A model generated the notes under the pieces. That model saw nothing but the letters and a program-made list of their open reading frames with translations. It did not search any database and had not been told where the DNA came from. Positions 12,059 to 22,958 of a DNA stretch of 64,000 bases are shown here, piece after piece. The stretch comes from Flaccisagitta enflata (taxonomy: Eukaryota > Chaetognatha > Sagittoidea > Aphragmophora), in NCBI GenBank assembly GCA_965153355.1, contig OZ231128.1:43586001-43650000 (forward strand), given 5' to 3'. The translations under genes and the position numbers were made by a program. Every line of letters starts with the position of its first letter. The first letter of the stretch is position 1.

Positions 12059-12320
12059 CAAGATAAGATTGGCAACTTCTGTCATTTATGTACGGCACAT
12101 CGATGAGAAGAAGACGGCTTGAGGTTGAATCTTTATCATTGGGATCTGTGCGTCCAAAACCTGAGACTCTTAGCTTGTCTCTGGCAGAAAGTTGCGCGTC
12201 CTTGGTAGGCAAACACGCAGGTTGCACCCACTTGTTTAATACAAATGGTTTCCAGAACCACAATATGGCAATGTCGTCCTCATGTTCATAACCATTTCCA
12301 TAATTAGGATGTTCCCAAGC
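12059..12320 (-). CDS. trypsin-like serine protease, exon 3 (catalytic Asp)
   Basis: This is the third visible exon of a chymotrypsin-family (S1) protease. The acceptor is TAAATTGTAG before GCTTGGGAAC, and the donor is TATCTTG followed by GTAAGG at 12058. It encodes 87 codons plus one base, starting AWEHPNYGNG and containing EDDIAIL, where the second Asp (residue 144 of the joined protein) is the catalytic aspartate. VQPACLP, with Cys164, is the usual partner of the propeptide cysteine in two-chain proteases, and VSGFGRT matches the family's V-x-GWG region with Phe in place of Trp. The phase-0 join to exon 2 and the length agree with S1 family gene structure. The next exon should start in phase 1 and carry GDSGGP; it is not seen to the left within the window, so it is distant, lost, or beyond the edge. 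Confidence 0.85.
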
Positions 12321-12625
12321 CTACAATTTAATCAGACGTGATAAGTTACATAGCTTCGGCGGTTTTTATTTGGATAGTGACAAAAAAAAAAAAAAAAAAC
12401 ACACTCAAATTCAAGTTTAAGTTAACTGGCAGAGGAAAGCCAGTGGCTTGTTGACCCGGTGCAATCCATCATCCATCTGCATTTGTACAAGGAGAAATGA
12501 TCAGTGAAAATACTTGTAAAATACATTGTCCGTCCACTACATTTAATCTCAAGAATTGATTGTTTCAATCAAAAGAGGATGCTTAAAAGAAATCATGGTT
12601 TTGCACGGCGTCCTAATTGACTCAC

Positions 12626-12787
12626 CTCAGCGTCTCTGACTTGTATGTGCCGCCAGGCGCTATTGAAGTTGATTACTCCGGCAGTGACACTATGGATTTC
12701 CCTACGATAACCCTCTTTATCAAACAAACAATGCGCCGCGGTGATGGCGTGACTTGAGTCCACCAGAGTGGCACCGCATTGATAGAG
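12626..12787 (-). CDS. trypsin-like serine protease, exon 2 (catalytic His)
   Basis: Exactly 54 codons lie between an acceptor preceded by the polypyrimidine stretch TTTTCTTCTTCC (ACTATCTCAG before CTCTATCAAT) and a donor GCTGAG followed by GTGAGT. Both ends are phase 0. It encodes LYQCGATLVDSS followed by HAITAAHC, the S1 family TAAHC box whose His (residue 93 of the joined protein) is the charge-relay histidine, with the expected Cys pair around it (Cys78 and Cys94). Further on is VTAGVINFNSAWRHIQVRDAE, typical of the loop after the His domain. The intron to exon 3 is 305 bases. Family assignment is secure from motif and spacing; substrate specificity cannot be judged because the specificity pocket is in the missing exon. 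Confidence 0.88.
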
Positions 12788-13074
12788 CTGAGATAGTATC
12801 GCGGAAGAAGAAAATTCTCAATCGCATGAAGACGACTCTTTACCCCGCTGACGCTATGTTGGTCCATTCTTCCATCTGATGGTTGGTCCATCCGTGACAG
12901 ATTCGCCATTTCATGAACATACATTTCATTTTCATGTCAGTAAGTCAGCTCAGTCATTTCTAGTTACTTCCATGAATTAGATCGTGGAAGTCATAACAGT
13001 CATGTAAGCAAAGTGTTTTCAGCCATTTAGCGTTCAGTGAATTGAGGAGATTGTTAACATAGTTTAAGCGCACG

Positions 13075-13250
13075 CGATTAGCAATGTTTCGATGGTTAGA
13101 ACACCTGCCTCCAGAAATGAGAATCAGGGGTTTTAATCCAGGATGGGCTCAAAGGTAACACAGGAGTTTGAGGGCGAGCCTAAAATGCTGAGTCGGTCCT
13201 AAACCCGTCAACTGTGGTGACTTGCTACGCTGATGTTAAATGAATTGTAT
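13075..13250 (+). mobile_element. tRNA-derived SINE-like sequence in protease intron 1
   Basis: GTTTCGATGGTTAGAACACC followed after about 30 bases by GGGGTTTTAATCCAGG has the spacing and wording of pol III A and B boxes in a degenerate tRNA. A non-tRNA body (AGTCGGTCCTAAACCCGTCA) follows and ends near the exon 1 donor side of the intron. It is antisense to the protease gene. Confidence 0.5.
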
Positions 13251-13365
13251 ATCTCCGCTCGTTGCAAAATTCATGTTGTTTCCGTGCCTCTTTTTCAGTC
13301 AGTTTGTCTTCCCGTATGATTTGTAAAGCAGACAGAAATAGGCAGGCTTTTACTAATCTACTTAC

Positions 13366-13587
13366 TCTACCATCTTTGCCCTTGACGATCATGCGGAGTT
13401 GCCAAGGGACTTCTCCCTGTCTCGCGCGTCTTCCACCGACGATATTTTCACCTGAATGACGATAATGATGGAAGTGACCACAAGTGGGTTTTCTTTCACC
13501 CTCGCTTGTCACTTGTCTCGCTGCTATCCCTCCGAGGATGGCAAATAAGACAAAGGTCGTAGTCACTGGATTCATCATAACGCCCAT
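13366..13587 (-). CDS. trypsin-like serine protease, exon 1 (signal peptide, propeptide, IVGG)
   Basis: The first ATG of the frame (13587) gives 74 codons, ending in phase 0 at the donor GGTAGA followed by GTAAGT. Residues 1-25 form a hydrophobic signal peptide (TTFVLFAILGGIAA), so the protein is probably secreted. A short propeptide holds one cysteine (Cys36), which could tether to Cys164 of the catalytic chain. The mature N-terminus IVGGRRARQGEVPWQ starts at residue 49, with Ile49 as the residue that inserts into the active site after cleavage. Oddly, the residue before IVGG is Asn (GEN-IVGG) instead of the Arg or Lys that trypsin-like activators need. A second Met at residue 4 or 5 is an alternative start that would keep most of the signal peptide. 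Confidence 0.86.
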
Positions 13588-13777
13588 TTCGTATCAATTG
13601 TATGGACTTGGAATGAAGAAAAAGAACCTTTTATATGTATGTTGCCTTTTTTCTGTATACGTTGTCTTTCGATTCATTAGACCGCAAAATTCACCTCAAA
13701 AATTTGCCCACATAAAAGATTGTGACTTGCCCTGTTGATTGAATACGTTTGATGTTTTCCAATGCGACCACAAGTTG

Positions 13778-13933
13778 TAACAAGGCCGGATACACGGCAA
13801 TCCAGTCGCGGATGGTTGGGCAGGAGCAGTTATGCAAAAAACGCTAGGAATTCAAAGATATGACCGACCGATCTACCGACCGACCTACCAACCGACACAG
13901 CAAGGTGTAGAGTCGCGTGTCCGCGACTAAAAA
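13778..13933 (-). mobile_element. family A element
   Basis: Read on the minus strand it starts TTTTTAGTCGCGGACACGCG and ends CCGGCCTTG. The middle holds a GGTCGGTCGGTAGATCGGTC array. The end hairpin is AGTCGCG-GAC-ACGCGACT. Confidence 0.82.
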
Positions 13934-14285
13934 TCTTGCAGAAAGAAAACCATGTACATACATTTCTTTCTGAGTTCGCCAACGCACCTCTCTAACTGGC
14001 TGTGTCCGTTTGACAACCTACATGGCGTACCTTCTTGGCCTTGGCCTTCTTGGCCTTGGCCTACTTGGGCTTGTTTAACAATGAATGACTCACCGCGAAA
14101 ACATTGTCGTAGGTGCATTGGCACATCCCTAGGGGACACTTTAACAACATTAATTGTGTTGATCAATTGAAATATTCTTTTTTTCCAAATGTATCTATAA
14201 ATAGACTTGGTTCACCAAGAAAAATCTATAGCTAAGCCTTGAATAATTGATGATTCAAACTGATTAAATACTTATTCAAATATCT
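13934..14285. other. intergenic, small TTGGCCTTGGCC repeat
   Basis: Two to three copies of CTTGGCCTTGGC at about 14033-14065. Nothing else is recognised. Confidence 0.5.
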
Positions 14286-14515
14286 TTAGTCGCGTGGTAC
14301 GCGACTCTATAAACCACCTGGTTGGTCGGTCAGTTGGTCCGTTGGTCACTCTTTGCTTTTTCGGTGTTTTTGGGCGTCTTTTGCATTGCCGCTCCTGCTT
14401 TTAGTCTTTTAGTCTTTTAGTCTTTTAGTCTTTTAGTCTTTTAGTCTTTTAGTCTTTTAGTCTTTTAGTCTTAACGACCGCACGCGACTTGTAAGGTGTT
14501 GGCCTTGTTTTTCAA
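14286..14515 (+). mobile_element. family A element, subfamily B, with (TTTTAGTC)n expansion
   Basis: It starts TAGTCGCGTGGTACGCGACT and has a GGTTGGTCGGTCAGTTGGTC array. A nine-unit TTTTAGTC 8-mer array (about 14398-14473) whose unit is the element's own left-end sequence comes next. It ends CGCACGCGACTTGTAAGGTG and TTGGCCTTGTTTTT, the ending shared with 50026-50208. Confidence 0.78.
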
Positions 14516-14757
14516 TTCATCATTAATTCAAGACTAATCTTGTCTCTTTATTTTGATTTTGTTAAACAATGTTGAAAATGAAGGCAAGCAGGATTTTTGA
14601 TTTTCATGAAAAATTTGTTCGACGGGGGAAAATCAGCTTTTACTTTAAATCCATGCCATAGACAAACTACTTGACCAAAATGGATGAAATTTCGATATTA
14701 AAAACGTCAAGGTATATACCCTTTCAGACTAGATCAATTGCAAATACATGACTACTA

Positions 14758-15331
14758 CAGTGGGGTTCATGGAATAACAGCCTAAACTGGAGGAAGGTAT
14801 TTAAGTGTCTTAATTTTATTTGACAAACTTGATATTTAAAATATAAGTTGTTCACTCAATGCTTTTGTCCGTGAGTTTTTTGGTTGCTATGGAAACCAAA
14901 ATTATTTTTTCAAACATTTATAACCACTAAAATATCAATATTTTGAGAAATATTATCAGGGAACATTGCTCAAAATTAAATTTGCTACAACTTTCCCACA
15001 GTATGTTCTGTAAGAATATTGCTCGTTTGGCCGTTGCTAGGGGGCATCACACCTAGCAACCGCTAAATGATGCTCCCTAGCAACGGCTAAACAAGCGATA
15101 TTCTTACAGGACATACTGTGGGAAAGTTGTAGCAAATTTAATTTTGAACAATGTTCCCTGATAATATTTCTTAAAATATCAATATTCTAGTTGTTATGAA
15201 TGTTTAAAAAAATAATTTTGATTTAGATAGCAACCAAAAAACTCAGGGACAAAATATCAAGTTTGTCAAATAAAATTAAGACACTTAAATACCTTCCTCC
15301 AGTTTAGGCTGTTATTCCATGAACCCCACTG
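14758..15331. mobile_element. palindromic MITE 2, Tc1/mariner-type (574 bp)
   Basis: The left end CAGTGGGGTTCATGGAATAA is mirrored by the right end, and the inverted match continues with few mismatches towards a centre near 15045. TA flanks both ends and the termini begin CAGTGGGG, as in Tc1/mariner elements. No transposase is encoded. Confidence 0.92.
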
Positions 15332-16027
15332 TACCATTTGTGAGTAAAAGCCTAATATAATCCGACAACTCAGGTGGATGACCCGGTAATCAATGATTAC
15401 TAATCGTGTATATGTTCATTCATATCAATGTATATCATCCAACATCTCCTTTGATCGGTGCCACTATCTTCGGGGACTTGATAGAGGAAATATAATGTCA
15501 GGATGACTTTGTTTGGGAATGAAAATAGCTGCTCTGTATGAAGGAGGAATGGAGAGGTGGGACCCCCGGGATAAACACACTTACGCACTATACACACTTA
15601 CAGTTACACTGCTACTCGCACGCACTCAAAAACGTGCCAAGAGANNNNNNNNNNTGCTATTTCTTTCTTATTCCTTGACTTGGAATCGGTTCAAGCACGT
15701 CGATGGGTACCTGGGCTATTCCCCCACCGGTGTAAGGGATGAAGGGAACAAAACGGAAACGCTTTAAGTGTGTTTTTAACCTAAAAAATGGATGAAAATG
15801 ATGTTTTTTAATCGTTTGCTTTGCGACGTAAGAAAGAACCAAGTTTCTTCTATTTTCGTTGAGCAACGATTGTAAATTACTTTGGAAAATTACTTAACAC
15901 CCCTCTAAAAATTAGGCGAACTGGGATCAGAACAAAACTGTAAATGCTTTGTAAATTACTTATTCAGAGTCTGGGTGTTAAAGCAACTTTTGAATATGTC
16001 ATTCCCGACAGGATTACACAAAATCTG

Positions 16028-16030
<3 letters not shown>
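15332..16030. other. unique sequence with one gap, no gene recognised
   Basis: It contains the 10-N gap at 15645-15654 and no frame with recognisable protein content. Confidence 0.5.
15645..15654. other. assembly gap (10 N)
   Basis: Ten N, the third identical-length gap in the window. Confidence 0.99.
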
Positions 16031-16516
<486 letters not shown>

Positions 16517-16641
16517 ATTCAACTCAATTCTTTATCGATATCATCAGCGTCATCATGAATTCATCATCATTGACATCCGTTTCCAACTTCAGTGTTCCCC
16601 ATCCATCATCGATATTTTTTGCGATTCCTGACGAATGGGCG

Positions 16642-16648
<7 letters not shown>

Positions 16649-16718
<70 letters not shown>

Positions 16719-16761
16719 TCGTCGTCATCGTCAACAACAACAACAATAACAACAACAACAA

Positions 16762-16839
<78 letters not shown>

Positions 16840-16847
16840 TGTCGTCG

Positions 16848-16922
<75 letters not shown>
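16649..16922. repeat. compound (GA)n - (CAA)n - (CAT)n microsatellite
   Basis: GA dinucleotides at 16649-16715 are followed by a short TCGTCG and CAACAA patch and then CAT triplets to 16922, interrupted by GTCGTCGTC at about 16841. Confidence 0.98.
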
Positions 16923-16924
<2 letters not shown>

Positions 16925-16968
16925 TTCATCATCCCTACTCACCTTTCCGCCCCCCCCATCTCATCCTA

Positions 16969-17003
16969 GGCTCCTCCTCCTCCTCCTCCTCCTCCTCCTC
17001 CTC
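16969..17003. repeat. (CTC)n microsatellite
   Basis: About eleven CTC/CCT triplets. Confidence 0.95.
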
Positions 17004-17161
17004 TCGTTTCAGTAAAGTGCATTCACCATTTTGCCCCATCGAGGATAGAAAACTGCACTCCCGTCACTGCCATTACGACGTCACCTCCTTTTCTACTCGT
17101 CATTTATTTCTTTTCTACTTCTCCCTTTCTCCTCGTTTTTGTTGATCTTCTTTTCCCCCTC

Positions 17162-17505
17162 ATGTTCTTCTCTTCGTTATCGTCGTCGTCGTTCTCCTCG
17201 TCGTCGTTCTCCTCGTCCTCGTCCTCGTCCTCCTCGTCGTCCTCGTCCTCGTCCTCGTCGTCCTTGTCCTCGTCCTTGTCCTTGTCCTTGTCCTTGTCCT
17301 TGTCCTTGTCCTTGTCCTCGTCGTCCTTAGCGTCTTCGTCGTCCTTGTTGTCCTCCTTGTCGTCCTTGTCCTCGTCGACCTCGTTGTCCTTTTTGTCCTC
17401 GTCGTCGTCCTCGTTGTCCTCGTCGTCCTCGTTCTCTTCCTCGTTGTCCTCGTCGTCCTCGTCCTCGTCATCCTCGTCGTCCTCGTCCTCCTCCGCGAAC
17501 ACTAC
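17162..17505. repeat. imperfect GTCCTC/GTCCTT hexamer array
   Basis: Interleaved TCG, TCC and GTCCTT units. On the minus strand one frame (17104-17520) is stop-free and reads almost wholly D, E and K with scattered N, ending in a basic stretch MRGKRRSTKTRRKG. This could be a relic of an acidic-tail coding exon, but the repeat composition alone keeps this frame open, so I do not call a gene. Confidence 0.85.
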
Positions 17506-17769
17506 CACCACCACCACCATTTTTCGATTTGTCGCTACTGCACCGGGACGGCGATTTCCGCGACGGAGCGAACATCAGCTTCCAGGCGCAATCATCATCC
17601 AATCGTCATTTCGAGAGGCAGCCGCCGTATCTCCAGTCATTTTCGGCGGCTGCAGACTGCTCGTGTGCAGCAGCAACCTGAGAACTGCTTCTGTAAGCGG
17701 TATGCGACGGAGCGGCAGCAGCAGCGAAAATAAGAATAACACATGTGCAAAAAATTGGCAGAAAACAGT

Positions 17770-17818
17770 TTTTAGTCGCTGCCTAAGCGACTCTATAAGA
17801 GGATGTGTCCCTTGGTAG

Positions 17819-17852
<34 letters not shown>

Positions 17853-18036
17853 ATGGAACGCGAAAATTTTGATGACGCGAAATCGACTGAAAAACGGATT
17901 TCTGACCATCACAGCACCTGCCTGGCGTCAATACAGCCCCCGCCCACTCACTTACTGCCCCTGCCCACTCGCATCACTGCCCCTGCCCACCAGCAGCGAC
18001 TACGGATTGGCCGTGTATCCGCCATCCGGCCTTGTT
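17770..18036 (+). mobile_element. family A element, apparent chimera of subfamilies
   Basis: The left part TTTAGTCGCTGCCTAAGCGA then CTCTATAAGAGG matches subfamily C (58089, 28385). The right part GACTACGGATTGGCCGTGTA then CCGGCCTTGTT matches the main subfamily. A (CTGT)n stretch lies between. The phrase GCCCCTGCCCAC is repeated three times near 17935-17990. Confidence 0.75.
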
Positions 18037-18950
18037 TTTTTATTTGGCCAAGGGAAATAAAATTTTGAACCAGGTCTCCCAAAAGGTTTAGGCAACTAGG
18101 TCAATTTCTAGATACGACATGGAGAACTGAGTAAACCCGATTGTTATTCGAGGCATTTTTGTACTACTACAGGCATCAAAACAACAGTTTTTGGCCCGCA
18201 GAAACAACCGTCTACATCCCTAACCATGTAATCTTATACCAAAAAAAATTTCAAGGCTTCTTTGGCCGTTTCAGAGAAAAAAAAATTAAATGTTTATTAA
18301 CCTATGCTGGAAAAGGCAACAAATTTTGATGCCAAATATCTCCCACCAGGAATTTTCACAACCTATCCCCCTTACATATTGGAAATTTGTCCACAATTTT
18401 TCAGTTAAACCTGCTCATTTACTAATATAGTACATGCAAAAATTTTCGCGACCTTTAGTTTTTAAGAATTTTTGCATAATTAAAAAAAAACAATCAGAGG
18501 GTCGTGTGACAAATGAAATTAGAAAATTTGGATACTTTAACTTCAAAATTGCAAAAACCTATCTTCCCGTTGGAGTAACGTCATGAGATTTGAACTGTAG
18601 TTAGAAGACGCATAACAGAGTATACATACCAAATCTTATTGATCTAGCCCAAAATTAAGTATGGTTTTCATACTTTTTTCCATGTAAAGCTGTGTCTGGA
18701 GGGATTTTTGAAAAAAACATTTTTGTAGCGGATAATTTTAATACGAGAACAGAGGGGAAAAATTCGCATTTTCAAAAACATCAGATCCATCGTATGACAT
18801 TTTACTTGCGTCTGATGTTTTTCATTTTTCGGATTTTTTATTTTCTATGCGAATCTAAAATTATCCGTAGCCATAGTAATGCTCATTTCTTCAGCCAGAA
18901 ATCATGATAGTTCTATGTTTTCTGCTGACAAGTGCACAAGCTAAACGAGT
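18037..18950. other. AT-rich unique sequence, nothing recognised
   Basis: No exon-like frame, RNA signature or repeat that I can support. Confidence 0.5.
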
Positions 18951-18954
18951 TCTA

Positions 18955-18987
18955 CAGAAAGAAAGAACGGGAGAAAGAAAGAAAGAG

Positions 18988-19022
<35 letters not shown>

Positions 19023-19023
19023 C

Positions 19024-19073
<50 letters not shown>

Positions 19074-19075
19074 TT
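18955..19075. repeat. (GAAA)n microsatellite
   Basis: GAAA tetramers with a few GAGA and GACA variants. Confidence 0.97.
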
Positions 19076-19114
19076 GAAGAGAAAGAGGCAGAGCATTTAG
19101 TGAAACTTCCGAAA

Positions 19115-19345
19115 ATGTTAGATGGTCAGCGGTACCCGTGCCCTGCTTAAGTGGGTTGTGGTTGAAGTTGAGGGGGGAGCAGGGCAGCGGCTCTGAAGGG
19201 GTCGATGACCTATGCTTTCACACAAATGGGGAATTTTCTCCTCCTCCTCCTCCTCCTCCTCCTCCGCACCCTTCCCCCTCCCCCCAGCCTCCAAGCCCAT
19301 ATCCCAGCCTGGAGGCCCATATCTCAGTAGAAAATTTGCCTGATA
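19115..19345 (+). mobile_element. family G-related element
   Basis: GTTAGATGGTCAGCGGTACC, TTAAGTGGGTTGTGGTTG, GGGCAGCGGCTCTGAAGGGG and TCGATGACCTATGCT occur in this order, and again on the opposite strand at 53265-53510. A CTCCTC tract and CAGCCTGGAGGCCCATAT units follow. Confidence 0.75.
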
Positions 19346-19827
19346 TATGTATTTAGGTATATATTTTAACATATACATATATATACATATATAAAATATA
19401 TACATATGTTTGTGTATGCGTGTGTGGGGGGTATGAGGGAGGAGAAAATAAGACCTATTGCCAAGGTTTATGCGAAAAATTAACAGAAAATGGGGGAGAA
19501 AGGGAAATTTCTGTTTTTTTACAAAATCATTCATAACTTTTTTTTGGAATACAAATTCGCATCGATTTTTTCAATAAATCACTTGTGGTAACATAGGTAA
19601 TGACCAGAAAAAGTCAAATTTGGCCAAAAAAAAACTTCAATTTTGACCTCTCGTGAATAGCAAACGAGACCAGATTGTTCATGATGTCATAAGTGAACTT
19701 ATGTGAGAACAAGTGGCGTTCGCCATAATGTGTTCCACCAAAACTTGATTTTGCATGAAAAAGAAAGGCAATAATTCAAAAAAAATATCTAATATTTGTA
19801 TCCAGACAAATCTGTGCTATAAATAAT

Positions 19828-19962
19828 GGCCGCCTGTGGGCGGCCTGACCACCACCTGTGGGTGACATCACTGCCGCCTATGGGCGGTCCCACTGCCGCC
19901 TGTGGGCGGTCCCACTGCCGCCTGTGGGCGGTCCCACTGCCGCCTGCAGGCGGCCCCACTGC
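19828..19962. repeat. 22-bp minisatellite with a palindromic core, 6 units
   Basis: The unit is CTGCCGCCTGTGGGCGGTCC plus CA. CCGCC-TGTG-GGCGG is a perfect stem-loop in most units, so the array can fold into a row of small hairpins. The first two units are diverged. Confidence 0.92.
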
Positions 19963-19974
19963 CTTCTTAGTCTG

Positions 19975-20118
19975 ACTGGGTGAAACTGGGTGATGTGACA
20001 TACATTGGAGAATTCTAGGCTGTGTGACATCCATTGGAGAATACTGGGTTGTGTGACATACATTTGGAGAATTTTGGTTTATGTGACAGACATTGGAGAA
20101 TTTTGGGTTGTGTGACAT
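19975..20118. repeat. left fragment of the 29-bp minisatellite
   Basis: Five units of the GTGTGACAGACATTGGAGAA type, cut off at GTGTGACAT (about 20120) where the Penelope-like element begins. The main array resumes at about 23567. Confidence 0.9.
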
Positions 20119-21370
20119 GTGCAACAATTCATCCTACATAAAACTCATACAATTAATCAAAAGGAAACAGAAATTGAAAAAAATCCGGAAATAATATGGA
20201 CATTTATATAGTGTAAGCTTCCATTACATACACATACATACCTAAAATATGGTCTTTTGAAACACTATCAAAATTCCTTAGGCATATATTTTTTACTAAA
20301 TGCATCATAATTTCCTATCTTAAAAAAACATGTTTTAATATTTTTGAGAAATAATTAATATTTTAGGGGAAGGGTATGTTAGAGCTGTCTTCTGGCATTG
20401 ATCGGGACCACCAACTCAGCCCAAATTTGGTTAAAATTTACCTAATTGAAAAAAAGGGGAACCAGGGTGTCCGTATTCTCCCCAATTGAGTCCCTTAATT
20501 CTATTAGGGGGGTGGGATATAGGTGAATTTGAACTACAATTGGTTAAGGTTATAATTTTTAGTGATTAAAGGGAAAAAGGCCTTCATCTTTAAAAAAGAT
20601 ATATCATGGGATGATAGGTCACCATGAGGGGTAACATTTTTAGTACAAGTCCAAAAAAATAAAATTATATTCTAACAAACCACTCAGCTTCTGGTCATCA
20701 GTTGGAGTCCTGTACTTTTAAGGGTTTCGACCCATACATATATACATATAAGCATACAAAGTATCAAAATATCCACAAAGTATCCGCATACATATATATG
20801 CACCTCCAAGACCCAAGGTACAGGTGGGTCGCACTTCAAAAGTGCCCTTCACTGTATGGTTTGAAGAGATAAAGAAAATGCTCAAGAGTCCACCATGGGA
20901 TTGAAAAAAATCATGGCTTTCCCCCAACCAATTTCAAAATCCATTATTATAGGAAAAATTGTTTTCTTTTTTTATTTTTTTAAAAAAATTATTTTAGATT
21001 TATTTAAAATTTTTTAAGAAAATAGTGAATCTGCGACACAAGGTCAAAATAGAAACACATAAATTAAAATATCAAGTAAAAAAAATGAAGTGAATCTGTG
21101 ACACAAGGTCAGAATAGAAACACTTATATTAAATATCATTTTGTATATCATATTAAGAAATATATTAAAAAATCAGTTAAAAAATTGAGGGGCATTATAA
21201 TCAATGCCTTCCTCCCCTTGTATTTATCAGGTGTCCGGCAATGTAACTACGACAAGTTGGTCAAAAGAAACACAGCTTTTCACCAAAAAAATATGTTAAA
21301 ATTGAGATGGTGTTTGGCTATGGTCTGCGACAAGTTGGTCAAAAGATTCTCATAGCCTCCCACCAAAAAT

Positions 21371-22753
21371 TTATCCAAATATATTTTGAAAAAAATCATC
21401 TGTATTTGGAATATTATATTTTACCAGTATATCATGTTTTTCTTTAAAAAATCTTGAAGTTAGTCGTTTTAGATTATATTCTTTGAAGCCTTGGGTCTTA
21501 AGTTTATCTACTAAAGATCTGCATCTTAGTAAAAAATCTTCATATTTCGACGAAAGTCGAGTATATCTTATCAATTGACTGTAATATACACCAAAGGCTG
21601 ATTTTTTTGGTATACAGCTGTCTATGCATGGAAAGTTGACAATATCAAAAGAGAAATCATCGCGTTTATCATAGACAGAAAATTTTAGTATAGAATTTTC
21701 TGATTCAATTTTTAAGTCTAAGTAAGTTACTACTTTAGTATTATTAGATTCTAATTTTATTTCTAGATCTCGAGGGTATATTCTATAGATATGATCCCTA
21801 AAGGTTGGAAAATTAGCTACAAAGAGATCATCAATATATCTCCCATTAAGCTTGAATTTTCTTGCTGTAGGAAGATCTACCTTAGAAATTTCACCCACAT
21901 AGTCTGATTCATAACTATATAAAAGTAAATTAGCAATATCCTGTCCAGAATCAAGACCAATAGGAATTCCTATCACTTGCTTATAAACATTTTCACCATA
22001 TTTTACATAAATATTATCCAATATAAATTCTAAAATTTCCTGCATGTCTGCCAATCTAAATGAGAATTTATTGTTAGGTTTTGTAGGACTAAAATAAGCC
22101 TCATTTAAATTGAAACTTATGTAGGGCCTCGCCTCCCTGTTAAAAACTTTTTGAAAAATACCTGAAAATTTACGTTTTATTTCCTCATGAGGCAAGGCTG
22201 TATAGAGAGTGGAAAAATCATATGTTTCCATATGATTAATCCTTTCAGATTTAATTTTTTCCATAAATTCCAAAGAGTTGTCCAAAATCCAAAAACAATT
22301 CAAACCTGTCCTCTCAAAAACTGTTTTATTATACAACTTCATATGATGTAATACTAATTTCAAAGCTTTAGAAAAGTATTTTGAGAGCATTTTGATTGAA
22401 CAAGTTTTGGATCCTGCAATAAATCTACTGCCTATTGGATTTTTATGCATTTTAGGTATCCAATATATCAGAGGTAGGTCTCCCATTAACTCTGGTACTT
22501 TAATACCTTTACATTTTAAAAAATTCATTATATCTTTATTGATATCATTTTGTCCTCTATTTGATAATTGATATGTTAATTGACCTGATCGTGTCAATTC
22601 TTCTTTTAAGGTTTTTATATAAAAATATTTACAAGTGAACAAAATGTTATTTTGAGCTTTATCAGCCACAGTTATAACAAAATCCTTTTTAAATTTTTCT
22701 AAATCTGTGGCTAGATCACCATCTATTTTTTGAGACCAAGTCCTTTTAAACAA
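21371..22753 (-). CDS. Penelope-like reverse transcriptase, C-terminal part
   Basis: 460 residues from the first Met of the frame, although the true frame continues upstream (see 22959-23507). Reverse-transcriptase landmarks in order: a PLE-type thumb/finger motif WIPKMHKNP at residues 98-106; motif A DFSTLYTALP at 179-188 with catalytic Asp179; GIPIGLDSGQDIANL at 262-276; and motif C YIDDL at 306-310 with the catalytic pair Asp308-Asp309. The catalytic residues are all present. The C-terminus ends at NTDDFFQNIFG with no GIY-YIG nuclease, so this would be an endonuclease-lacking PLE or one that lost its 3' domain. PLEs copy their RNA onto a DNA 3' end; endonuclease-free ones are known from telomeres in other lineages. 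It is not a telomerase: the TERT N-terminal and telomerase-specific motifs are absent. Confidence 0.9.
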   Translation of the reverse strand: MFKRTWSQKIDGDLATDLEKFKKDFVITVADKAQNNILFTCKYFYIKTLKEELTRSGQLTYQLSNRGQNDINKDIMNFLKCKGIKVPELMGDLPLIYWIPKMHKNPIGSRFIAGSKTCSIKMLSKYFSKALKLVLHHMKLYNKTVFERTGLNCFWILDNSLEFMEKIKSERINHMETYDFSTLYTALPHEEIKRKFSGIFQKVFNREARPYISFNLNEAYFSPTKPNNKFSFRLADMQEILEFILDNIYVKYGENVYKQVIGIPIGLDSGQDIANLLLYSYESDYVGEISKVDLPTARKFKLNGRYIDDLFVANFPTFRDHIYRIYPRDLEIKLESNNTKVVTYLDLKIESENSILKFSVYDKRDDFSFDIVNFPCIDSCIPKKSAFGVYYSQLIRYTRLSSKYEDFLLRCRSLVDKLKTQGFKEYNLKRLTSRFFKEKHDILVKYNIPNTDDFFQNIFG

Positions 22754-22958
22754 AATTTTACCTCGATTTATTTTGTTATCTACTACTCTCAGTACCTCAT
22801 TTTTCCATAAATTTAAGTCCTCTTTTTTTTTTTAAATATTACCCTGTTTCTTCTCTTTAGCTACCCAATTTTCAATATAAGACCCAAGAAAACTTGTTAT
22901 ATGACTTTTATCTTCTGACCAATTTATTCTTTGGGGTAATCTATATTTTGGTCCTTTT

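Noticed and set aside
13075-13150. Functional tRNA gene
   Set aside because: Box-like words are present, but the acceptor stem does not pair and the B box is degenerate; better read as a tRNA-derived SINE relic.
20690-20760. Hammerhead ribozyme in the Penelope-like element (minus-strand CTGATGA)
   Set aside because: A CTGATGA core is present, but I could not find a matching stem II followed by GAAA, so the required core is incomplete.
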